From Candidatus Competibacter sp. (GTDB lineage: Bacteria > Pseudomonadota > Gammaproteobacteria > Competibacterales > Competibacteraceae): a DNA stretch of 64,000 nt. The stretch spans positions 39,510 through 103,509 of the forward strand of contig JARSSH010000029.1 of the NCBI GenBank assembly GCA_029624815.1. Direction: 5' to 3'. The notes beneath the pieces are model-generated. The model worked only from the letters and a program-made list of their open reading frames with translations. It did not search any database and was not told where the DNA came from. A program made the position numbers and the translations under genes. Below are positions 55,731 to 64,000 of this stretch, piece by piece. Position 1 is the stretch's first letter. Every line of letters starts with the position of its first letter.

Positions 55731-56615
55731 ATGACCTTTTCCATCGTCGCCTTCGACCCCGCCAACGGCGATCTGGGCGTTGCCGTGCAGTCCAAGTTCC
55801 CCAACGTCGGCATTTCCATCCCCTTCGCCAGGGCCGGCGTGGGCGCGGTGGCGACCCAGTCCTATTGCAACACCAGTTTCGGGCCGCGCGGGCTGGCGTT
55901 GCTGGAAAACGGCGCCTCGCCCACACAGGCGTTGGAAATTCTGATCGGCGGCGATCCCCAGCGCGATTACCGCCAGGTGGGAATCATCGATGCGCAAGGG
56001 CGCAGCGCCAGTTTCACCGGTGCGCGCTGTTTCGACTGGGCCGGTGCTTGCCGTGGCGAACACTGCTCCGCGCAGGGCAACACCTTGGCCGGATTGGGGG
56101 TGGTGGAGGGCATGACGCGAGCGTTCGAGGATGCGCGTGGGCCGCTGGCCGAACGCTTGCTGGCGGCGCTGCATGCCGGCCAGGCCGCCGGCGGCGACCG
56201 GCGCGGCCAGCAGTCGGCGGCCTTGCTGGTGAAGCGGGCCGGCGGCGGCTACGGGGGCTTCGACGATCGCTACGTGGAAATTTCGGTCTGCGATCATTCC
56301 ACTCCGATCGCCGAACTGGAACGGTTGTACGCCATCCACCGGCTGACCTATCTGCGCAGCGATCCGGACAAACTGGTTCGGATCGACACCGCCATCGCCA
56401 ACGAATTGCAACAGATCCTGCACGCCCGCGGCTTCTACAAGGGCGCGGCGACCGGCGTTTACGACGAGGAATTGCTGCGAATTCTGCGCGATTTCATGGG
56501 GTGGGAGAATTACGACGAGCGCATCCGCGACGATGACCGGATCGATCTGGACGTGCTGGAAGACATGCGTCGGAAACATGCGCTCTGGCTCGAACGGCGC
56601 GGCCAAGCCCGTTGA
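55731..56615 (+). CDS. DUF1028 protein with C-terminal peptidoglycan-binding-like domain
   Basis: 294 residues. The N-terminal DUF1028 domain has an Ntn-hydrolase-like start (MTFSIVAFDPANGDLGVAVQ, then ARAGVGAVATQSY, SFTGARCFDWAGACRGEHCS) and ends near FDDRYVEISVCDH. The C-terminal about 80 residues (ANELQQILHARGFYKGAATG) look like a PG-binding-type helical module often fused to DUF1028. Substrate unknown. It begins 21 nt after the disrupted cupin gene. Confidence 0.85.
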   Translation: MTFSIVAFDPANGDLGVAVQSKFPNVGISIPFARAGVGAVATQSYCNTSFGPRGLALLENGASPTQALEILIGGDPQRDYRQVGIIDAQGRSASFTGARCFDWAGACRGEHCSAQGNTLAGLGVVEGMTRAFEDARGPLAERLLAALHAGQAAGGDRRGQQSAALLVKRAGGGYGGFDDRYVEISVCDHSTPIAELERLYAIHRLTYLRSDPDKLVRIDTAIANELQQILHARGFYKGAATGVYDEELLRILRDFMGWENYDERIRDDDRIDLDVLEDMRRKHALWLERRGQAR

Positions 56616-56678
56616 CCGCCGCCGCCGAGGCGTCAAGCGGCGCCGGTTTGTCCCCGATCCCGCGGCGGACCGGGGCGG

Positions 56679-57401
56679 TCACTCCGCCATGGCGTCCTTT
56701 TCCAGCACCTCCATGCTGACGTGGCGCACGTCCTTGCCCTTGACCAGATAGATGATGTACTCGGCGATGTTCTTGGCATGATCGCCGATCCGCTCCAGCG
56801 CCTTGATGATGAACAGCACGTTGATGGCGTGGCCGATGGTGCGCGGGTCTTCCATCATGTAGGTGATCAGCCGCCGCAACGCCGACTGGAACTCCTGGTC
56901 CAGGTTATCGTCGCCCCGGGCGACGTCCACCGCCATTTCCACGTCCAGCCGGGCCAAGGCGTCGAGGCAGCCATGGAGCATGTCGGCCGCCAGCTTGGCC
57001 ATCGGCGTCACGTCGCGCAACAGCTTGGCGCTGGGCGGACTGCTGACGACGTCGTAGGTCTTGATGGTCATCCGGGCGATTTTTTCCGCCTCGTCGCCGA
57101 TCCGCTCCAGATCGGTGACGGCCTTGGACAGCGACATGATCAACCGCAGGTCGCCGCCGACCGGCTGGCGCAGGGCGATCAGGGTGATGCTGTCTTCGTC
57201 GATCTTGACTTGCAGGCCGTTGATGATCTGGTCGCGGGCGATCACCTCGCGAGCCAGGGTCAGATCCTCGTCGTCCAGGGACTTGACGGCATTCTTGATC
57301 TGGTCCTCGACCAACCCGCCCATTTCCAGCACCAGGTTGCGCAGGTTGGCCAGTTGTGTGTCGAACTGCTTGACGGTATGGGCGTCGTGACTGATGGTCA
57401 T
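56679..57401 (-). CDS. phoU: PhoU, phosphate signalling regulator
   Basis: 240 residues with two PhoU three-helix repeats (LRNLVLEMGGLVEDQIKNAV, VTDLERIGDEAEKIARMTIK, LERIGDHAKNIAEYIIYLVK), the DxxExxxD-type metal/helix motifs present in each. Links Pst transporter state to PhoR and keeps the Pho regulon off in phosphate excess. Last gene of pstS-C-A-B-phoU. Confidence 0.95.
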   Translation of the reverse strand: MTISHDAHTVKQFDTQLANLRNLVLEMGGLVEDQIKNAVKSLDDEDLTLAREVIARDQIINGLQVKIDEDSITLIALRQPVGGDLRLIMSLSKAVTDLERIGDEAEKIARMTIKTYDVVSSPPSAKLLRDVTPMAKLAADMLHGCLDALARLDVEMAVDVARGDDNLDQEFQSALRRLITYMMEDPRTIGHAINVLFIIKALERIGDHAKNIAEYIIYLVKGKDVRHVSMEVLEKDAMAE

Positions 57402-57429
57402 CTTGGATACTCCCGATGGAGAGCGAGCG

Positions 57430-58320
57430 TCAACCGAAGCGGCCGGTGATGTAGTCTTCGGTCAGTTTGTGCTTGGGATTGGTGAAAATCTGGTCGGTTT
57501 CACCGATCTCGATCAGATCGCCCAGATGGAAATAGGCGGTGCGCTGGGAGACGCGGGCCGCCTGCTGCATCGAGTGGGTCACGATGACGATGGTGTAGTT
57601 CTCCCGCAGTTCGTCGATCAGCTCCTCGATCTTGGCGGTGGCGATGGGATCGAGCGCCGAACAGGGTTCGTCCATCAGGATCACCTCGGGGTTGACGGCG
57701 ATGGCGCGGGCGATGCACAGCCGCTGCTGCTGGCCGCCGGACAGGCTGGTGCCCGGCTCGTCCATCCGTTTTTCGACTTCCTTGATCAGCCCGGCCCGCT
57801 CCAGGCTGGCGCGGACCAGGTCGTCGAGTTCCGCCTTGCCGTTGACCATGCCGTGAATGCGCGGCCCGTAGGCGACGTTTTCGTAAATCGATTTGGGAAA
57901 GGGATTGGGTTTTTGAAACACCATGCCGACCCTGGCCCGCAGTTGCACCACGTCGATGCTCTTGTCGTAGATGTTGTCCGCGTCGAGCTGGATTTGCCCG
58001 GTGACCCGACACAAGGGAATGGTGTCGTTCATCCGGTTCAGGCAGCGCAGAAAAGTCGATTTGCCGCAGCCGGACGGGCCGATGAACGCGATGACCTCAT
58101 TGGCGCCGATGTCCAGGCTCACCTGCTTGAGCGCATGCTTGACGCCGTAGTAGACATTGACCTCGCGGCAAAGCATTTTCGGATGGTCCACCGTGATCTT
58201 GCCGACGGTTTGCCGGTGATCGTAGTCGGTGATCTGGGCGCTCGACAGCGGAATTTCGCGAGCCTCGGGGTTTAGCGCACCGCCCAGGGCGGCCTTGGCT
58301 TCGATCGTCGTTGTATTCAT
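57430..58320 (-). CDS. pstB: phosphate ABC transporter ATPase PstB
   Basis: 296 residues from ATG 58320 ([14 protein letters not shown]), slightly longer than E. coli PstB at the N-terminus. Walker [10 protein letters not shown], phosphate-type segment [36 protein letters not shown], signature [16 protein letters not shown] and Walker [14 protein letters not shown]. Energises PstAC; 29 nt separate it from pstA and 28 nt from phoU. The same frame stays open far upstream of the start, but that part is antisense-like noise inside pstA. Confidence 0.95.
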   Translation of the reverse strand: MNTTTIEAKAALGGALNPEAREIPLSSAQITDYDHRQTVGKITVDHPKMLCREVNVYYGVKHALKQVSLDIGANEVIAFIGPSGCGKSTFLRCLNRMNDTIPLCRVTGQIQLDADNIYDKSIDVVQLRARVGMVFQKPNPFPKSIYENVAYGPRIHGMVNGKAELDDLVRASLERAGLIKEVEKRMDEPGTSLSGGQQQRLCIARAIAVNPEVILMDEPCSALDPIATAKIEELIDELRENYTIVIVTHSMQQAARVSQRTAYFHLGDLIEIGETDQIFTNPKHKLTEDYITGRFG

Positions 58321-58349
58321 GTATGAATCCTTGAGCGTGTCGGGGTTTG

Positions 58350-59658
58350 TCACCAGCGCCGTTCGAAGCGCTTGCGCAGAACGATGGCCAGTCCGTTCAT
58401 CAGAATCATGAACCCCAGCAAGACCATGATGGCGGCCGAGGTCCGCTCCACGAAGGCGCGTTCCGGCAGGTCGGCCCACAGGTAGATCTGCACCGGCAGC
58501 ACGGTGGCGGGATCGGTGAAGCCGCGCGGCACATCGACGATGAAGGCGACCATGCCGATCATCAGCAGCGGCGCCGATTCGCCCAGGGCGCGGGCCATGC
58601 CGATGATGGAGCCGGTCAACATCCCCGGCATTGCCAGCGGCAGCACATGGTGGCCCACCATCTGCAACTTGGACGCGCCCATGCCCAGCGCCGCCTCGCG
58701 AATCGAGGGCGGCACCGAGGTCAGGGCGGCGCGGCCGGCGATGATGATGACCGGCAAGGTCATCAGACTCAAGACCAGGCCGCCCACCAGCGGCGCGGAG
58801 CGCGGCAGGCCGAAGAAGTTGATGAACACCGCCAGCCCCAGCAGGCCGAACACGATCGACGGCACCGCCGCCAGATTGTTGATGTTGACCTCGATCAGAT
58901 CGGTCCAGCGGTTCTTGGGCGCGAATTCCTCCAGGTAGACCGCCGTCGCCACTCCGATGGGAAAAGACAGCAGGAAGGTGATCAGCAGGGTGTAGAACGA
59001 GCCCATCAGCGCGCCGCGGATGCCGGCCTGTTCCGGTTCGCGCGAGTCGCCGTTGCCGAACAGGATGGTGTTGAAGCGTTGCTCCAGCCGGCCGTCGGCG
59101 ATCAGTCGATCGACCCAGGCGATCTCCTGATCGCTGATCGGCCGCAGCGACTCGTCGAGAGTGCGGTTGATATTGCCCTTGATCAGAGTATCGACCTTGG
59201 CGCTGGCCAGCACCCAGACCGACCGCGTGGCGCCGATCAGCGCGGGATCGTCCAACACCTGGCCGCGCAGACGGAACGGCGCGTTGGAGCTGACCAGCCC
59301 GTACAATTCCCGCAGGTCGCGCCGGCCCTCGACCCGCGGGAACAGCCCGCGCAGGCTGGCGCGGATCAGCGCGGCGTAGTCGGCGTCCGCCAACGCCTTC
59401 GGGTCGCGGCGGCCTTCCGGGTCGATGACCGCGGGATCGAATGCCACCGGCAACTCGATAAAAGTCTGCCAAAACGCCGGATAACCCTTGCCGATGATGT
59501 TGGCGAACATCAGCACCACGAAGGCCAGCCCCAGACTGATGGCGGCCAGCCCGAACCAGCGGAAGCGCCGCTCGGCGGCGTGCCGGCGCTTGAGACCGGC
59601 GTTGACGATGGTCTTGATGTCGCGGGACGGCGGCGGCAGGGCGGCGGAATCGTCTAAG

Positions 59659-59666
<8 letters not shown>
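58350..59666 (-). CDS. pstA: phosphate ABC transporter permease PstA
   Basis: 438 residues. After the first membrane helix ([20 protein letters not shown]) comes an additional soluble region of about 170 residues ([20 protein letters not shown] and on) as in the DUF3333-type PstA of many proteobacteria. The permease core follows, with [20 protein letters not shown] and the coupling loop [20 protein letters not shown]. Pairs with PstC; its start overlaps the pstC end by 8 nt. Confidence 0.95.
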
Positions 59667-61038
<1,372 letters not shown>

Positions 61039-61119
61039 GGCACGGTCACCGAAATGCGAAAACGGCCGCCCGCGCCGAAGAGGGTTTCAGTCGTGGGCGG
61101 CGTTTTGGGGGAGGCACCG

Positions 61120-62166
61120 TTACGGGGCCAGGGTCTTGAGGCCGTTGGCGTCGGCGGCGACCTGCGTATGCTGGTCTTTCGGTAGGGGAATCAACCCCTT
61201 GTTAGAGAGATAGCCTTCGTTGCCGGAGGCTTTCTGACTGACGAATTCGGCGATGAACTCCTTCATGCCGGGAATCACCGCGACATGCGCCTTCTTGACA
61301 TAGAAGAACAGCGGCCGCGAGACCGGGTACTTGCCGGCGGCGATGTTCTCGAAGGTCGGGGGGACGCCGTCGATGGCTTCGCCCTGAATCTTGTCCAGGT
61401 TCTCTTCCAGGAAGCTGAAGCCAAAGATGCCCAGGGCATTGAGGTTGGACACCAGCTTGTTGACGATCAGATTGTCGTTTTCGCCGGCCTCGATGTAGGC
61501 GCCGTCCTCGCGAATGGCGCCGCAGGCCGCCTTGGCCTTCTTGCCGTCGCTCTTTTCCAGTTCCTTGATGGCGGGGAAATCCTTGCAGCCTTCGTCCATC
61601 ACCAGTTCGACGAAGGCGTCGCGGGTGCCGGAGGTCGGCGGCGGTCCCAGCACTTCGATCTTGTGGGCCGGCAGTTCCGGGTTGACGTCCTTCCAGGTCT
61701 TGAAGGGATTGGCGGTCAGCTTGCCGGTGCCGGGTTCTGGAACCTCCTTGGCCAGGGCCAGCCAGAGATCCTTGCGGGTCAGCGCCATCGGCTTGGTTTT
61801 CTTGGAGGACGCTATCACGATGCCGTCGAAGCCGATCTTCACTTCGACGATTTCCGCGACACCGTTCTTGGCGCAGTTTTCGAGTTCCGACTTTTTGATG
61901 GCGCGGGAGGCGTTGCTGATGTCGGGATACTGCACGCCGACGCCGCCGCAGAACAGCTTGAAGCCGCCGCCGGTGCCGGTGCTTTCGACCTTCGGCGTCT
62001 TGAACTTGGCGTTGGCCTTGCCGAAATGTTCGGCGACCGTGGTCGAGAACGGATAGACCGTGGACGAACCGACGATGCTGATATAGTCGCGAGCGGACTG
62101 AGCGTGGGCCACGCCGGCCAGCGCGCCAGCCGCGGCGATGGCGAGGATGATTTTCTGTTTGCGCAC
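61120..62166 (-). CDS. pstS: periplasmic phosphate-binding protein PstS
   Basis: 348 residues with a signal peptide (IILAIAAAGALAGVAHA cleaved before QSARD). Phosphate-binding residues lie in SIVGSSTVYPFSTTVAEHFG and GPPPTSGTRDAFVELVMD. First gene of the operon and the one that meets phosphate in the periplasm. A Pho-box-like array lies 111-139 nt upstream. Confidence 0.95.
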   Translation of the reverse strand: MRKQKIILAIAAAGALAGVAHAQSARDYISIVGSSTVYPFSTTVAEHFGKANAKFKTPKVESTGTGGGFKLFCGGVGVQYPDISNASRAIKKSELENCAKNGVAEIVEVKIGFDGIVIASSKKTKPMALTRKDLWLALAKEVPEPGTGKLTANPFKTWKDVNPELPAHKIEVLGPPPTSGTRDAFVELVMDEGCKDFPAIKELEKSDGKKAKAACGAIREDGAYIEAGENDNLIVNKLVSNLNALGIFGFSFLEENLDKIQGEAIDGVPPTFENIAAGKYPVSRPLFFYVKKAHVAVIPGMKEFIAEFVSQKASGNEGYLSNKGLIPLPKDQHTQVAADANGLKTLAP

Positions 62167-62276
62167 GAATAACCTCCGGGTGCTTGACTAAGACGAGTAA
62201 AGTGTTAGGGACCGCCTCGTCCTGAGGCTCGATTGAAAACCCTAAAGCAACATTACTACCGCAAGACGGCCTTTAT

Positions 62277-62305
62277 ATTTCATTTTCATGTCATTTTTAT
62301 TGCAG
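62277..62305 (-). promoter_or_regulatory. Pho-box-like array before pstS
   Basis: Three 7-bp direct repeats on the minus strand, CTGCAAT (62305-62299), ATGACAT (62294-62288) and ATGAAAT (62283-62277), each 11 bp apart with AT-rich 4-bp spacers. PhoB binds 7-bp CTGTCAT-like half-sites with exactly this 11-bp period. The match per unit is moderate (4-5 of 7), but the spacing and position before pstS support it. Confidence 0.6.
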
Positions 62306-62401
62306 TGCGGAAGCGGCGGGTCATGATGGTCGGCGCCGGCGGTGGCGGCGGCCGACGATGGAAGGAGATGCAGGCTGGCGATTTCGTCGAGCGAGAGGGC
62401 G

Positions 62402-63247
62402 ATGGGTAGCGGAACCGTTCTGATCACGGGTTGTTCTTCCGGCATCGGGCTTTGTTGCGCCCAGGGCTTGCAAGCGCGCGGCTGGCGGGTGTTCGCCACG
62501 ACGCGCCAGGCGGCGGACGTGGCCCGGCTGCACGCCGCGGGCTTGGAGAGTCTGCCATTGGATCTGCGGGATTCCGCGTCCATCCAAACGGCGGTGGCGG
62601 ACGTTCTGGAACGCTCGGGTGGGCGTTTGGACGCGCTGTTCAACAACGGCGCCTACGGCCAGCCGGGCGCGGTCGAGGATTTGAGCCGCGAAGCGCTGCG
62701 GGAGCAGTTCGAGACCAACGTGTTCGGTACCTTGGAGCTTAGCAATCTGATCGTCCCGGCAATGCGTCGGCAGGGCGGCGGGCGGATCGTGTTCAACAGT
62801 TCGGTGCTGGGGCTGGTGGCGTTTCCCTACCGGGGCGCTTATGTCGCCAGCAAGTTCGCGCTGGAAGGCTTGGCCGACACTCTGCGGCTGGAACTGGCCG
62901 GCGCCGGCATTCACGTCTGCCTGATCGAGCCGGGGCCGATTTTGAGTCGGTTTCGCGACAACGCCCATGCGGCCTATCGGCGACACATCCGCGTCGAGGG
63001 CAGCCCGCATCGGGAAAAATACGCGGCGATGCAAGTGCGGCTGACCAAGAAGGGACCGACGGCGCCGTTTACCCTGCCGCCGGACGCGGTGCTGAAGCGG
63101 GTGATCCACGCCCTGGAAAGCCCCCGGCCCAAGACGCGCTATCCGGTGACCGTGCCGACCTATCTGTTCAGCGTGCTGCGGCGCTTGCTGCCGACCCGCG
63201 CGCTGGACGCGGTTCTGCGGCGGGTCGGTGGCGAGGGCCGACGATAA
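62402..63247 (+). CDS. short-chain dehydrogenase/reductase
   Basis: 281 residues from ATG 62402, behind GAGAGGG; the longer open frame begins in the pstS control region. Classical SDR: nucleotide motif LITGCSSGIGLCCAQGL, NNGAYGQPG (the NNAG position), catalytic Ser in RIVFNSSVLGL and YVASK (the YxxxK pair), with a C-terminal extension of about 60 residues. Substrate unknown; such proteins often act on fatty acyl or steroid-like ketones. Divergent from pstS. Confidence 0.9.
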   Translation: MGSGTVLITGCSSGIGLCCAQGLQARGWRVFATTRQAADVARLHAAGLESLPLDLRDSASIQTAVADVLERSGGRLDALFNNGAYGQPGAVEDLSREALREQFETNVFGTLELSNLIVPAMRRQGGGRIVFNSSVLGLVAFPYRGAYVASKFALEGLADTLRLELAGAGIHVCLIEPGPILSRFRDNAHAAYRRHIRVEGSPHREKYAAMQVRLTKKGPTAPFTLPPDAVLKRVIHALESPRPKTRYPVTVPTYLFSVLRRLLPTRALDAVLRRVGGEGRR

Positions 63248-63321
63248 AATAGACACTTGTAGTGTCTGCGTTTGTAATAAAATACTTATGGAATAGGGGT
63301 TTTTAAAGGAGCGGTGGTATT

Positions 63322-63978
63322 GTGGAATCTGGCGATCTTAAGGCTACCCTCTTGATTGTGGATGATTCTCCCGAGAATCTGGCGATTCTCGGAGAGCTGC
63401 TGCAATTGCATTACGATGTCCTGGTCGCGCCTTCGGGCGAGCGCGCCCTGCAAATCGCCGGTCGACAACCGGCGCCGGATCTAATCCTGCTGGATGTGAT
63501 GATGCCGGGCATGGACGGCTACGCGGTGCTGGCCCGCCTGCAACAGCATCCGGTCACCCGCGCTATTCCGGTGATCTTCCTCACCGCGCTGGACGCCGCC
63601 CAGGACGAGGAACGGGGCCTGCAACTGGGCGCCGCCGACTACATCGCCAAGCCCATTCAACCCGTCGTGGTGCTGGCTCGGGTGCGCGCGCAACTGGAGG
63701 CCAAGCGGGCGCGGGACTGGCTCAGGGACCAGAACGCCTTTCTGGAGGCCGAGGTGGCGCGGCGCATGGCGGAAAACGATCTGATTCAGCAGGTGAGCAT
63801 CCGCGCCCTGGCTCATTTGGCCGAAGCCCGCGATTCCGAGACCGGCAACCATATCCTGCGCACCCAGGGCTACGTGTGCCGGCTGGCCGAGCGTCTGCGC
63901 CAGCATCCGCGCTTCGCCGCCATCCTGGACGAGCGCTACATCGAATTACTAAGAGCCTGTTTACGATCTCCTAATTAA
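63322..63978 (+). pseudogene. HD-GYP-type response regulator, truncated before the HD motif
   Basis: Starts at GTG 63322 (AAGGAG 10 nt upstream). Receiver domain with LLIVDDSPENLAILGELL, phospho-acceptor Asp in LILLDVMMPGMDGYAVLAR and FLTALDAAQDEERGLQLG, switch Lys in YIAKPIQPVVV. A linker helix follows, then the start of the HD-GYP domain (VSIRALAHLAEARDSETGNH, LRQHPRFAAILDERYIELL). Family members continue into LHDIGK; here the frame changes to RACLRSPN and stops, so the phosphodiesterase site is lost. Foreign sequence begins about 63950. Confidence 0.75.
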
Positions 63979-64000
63979 GAGTGCGAGGAAGGCGAGAACG
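63950..64000. mobile_element. probable left end of an insertion sequence, continuing past the window
   Basis: The HD-GYP coding sequence is broken here by gagcctgtttacgatctcc and following sequence that matches neither the family nor the upstream codon use. The start resembles IS terminal repeats of the GAGCCTGTT type. Only 50 nt are visible, so neither transposase nor right end can be checked. Confidence 0.4.

Noticed and set aside
57430..59472. One minus-strand frame open for 680 codons across pstB and into pstA, suggesting a fused protein.
   Set aside because: Only the part after 58320 is PstB; the rest lies over pstA in another frame and reads as low-complexity Arg/Pro-rich noise of a GC-rich sequence. 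pstA itself has a full family match.
62295..62309. TTGCAGTGC near pstS as a third phasin-type operator.
   Set aside because: Only one half matches (the right arm reads GG instead of AA) and there is no second copy; it overlaps the Pho-box-like repeats.

Overview
The window is one continuous stretch of a GC-rich chromosome, almost certainly from a gammaproteobacterium. Marker genes are hflD next to mnmA, rdgC, clpS-clpA facing infA, rsmJ, mtgA, dsbB, yheS, dgt and pst-phoU. The metabolic mix is glycogen branching enzyme, glucokinase, two phasins, the complete glyoxylate shunt, a phosphate-uptake operon, ornithine-lipid synthesis and sulfide:quinone oxidoreductase. This fits a storage-polymer-accumulating lineage such as Candidatus Competibacter/Contendobacter. 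That assignment is an inference from gene content, not from a search.

Layout. 1-2 kb: 3' part of a TPR-methyltransferase gene, a stand-alone acyl carrier protein and the decayed end of a YheT-type hydrolase. 2-6.5 kb: glgB, then a sulfide:quinone oxidoreductase divergent from a small haem lipoprotein. 6.7-13.3 kb: relA, mnmA-hflD, a phasin with a double operator, rdgC and an alanine-rich coiled-coil membrane protein. 13.3-18.4 kb: a complete branched-chain amino acid ABC transporter (livK-H-M-G-F). 18.7-26 kb: chloride channel, nudJ, a DUF3365 haem protein, pterin dehydratase, glucokinase, isocitrate lyase and malate synthase A. 26.1-29.9 kb: a compositionally different three-gene cluster made of two unrecognised proteins and a KGGVGR-variant P-loop ATPase with TPR repeats. 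It is the best candidate for an undescribed system. 29.9-44.7 kb: housekeeping genes (clpS/clpA, infA, mtgA, dsbB, hemL, thiD, rubredoxin), a mechanosensitive channel paired with an unknown protein, a macro-domain protein and an EF-G-like GTPase. 45-55 kb: lytic transglycosylase, olsB-olsA, rsmJ, a second phasin carrying the same operator pair, a degenerate M14-like protein overlapping pcm, dgt, yheS and moeB. 55-56.6 kb: a cupin gene broken by a 148-bp MITE, then a DUF1028 protein. 56.7-62.3 kb: the pstSCAB-phoU operon with a Pho-box-like array. 62.4-64 kb: a short-chain dehydrogenase and an HD-GYP response regulator cut off before its HD motif, probably by an insertion element that continues past the right edge.

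Together the genes describe carbon storage (glycogen, PHA granules), acetate/fatty-acid use through the glyoxylate shunt, phosphate and amino acid uptake, and protein and envelope maintenance. No tRNA, rRNA or CRISPR array was seen. Starts were chosen from ribosome binding sites and family N-termini, so several differ from the longest open frame. Promoters, operators and terminators are motif readings by eye.
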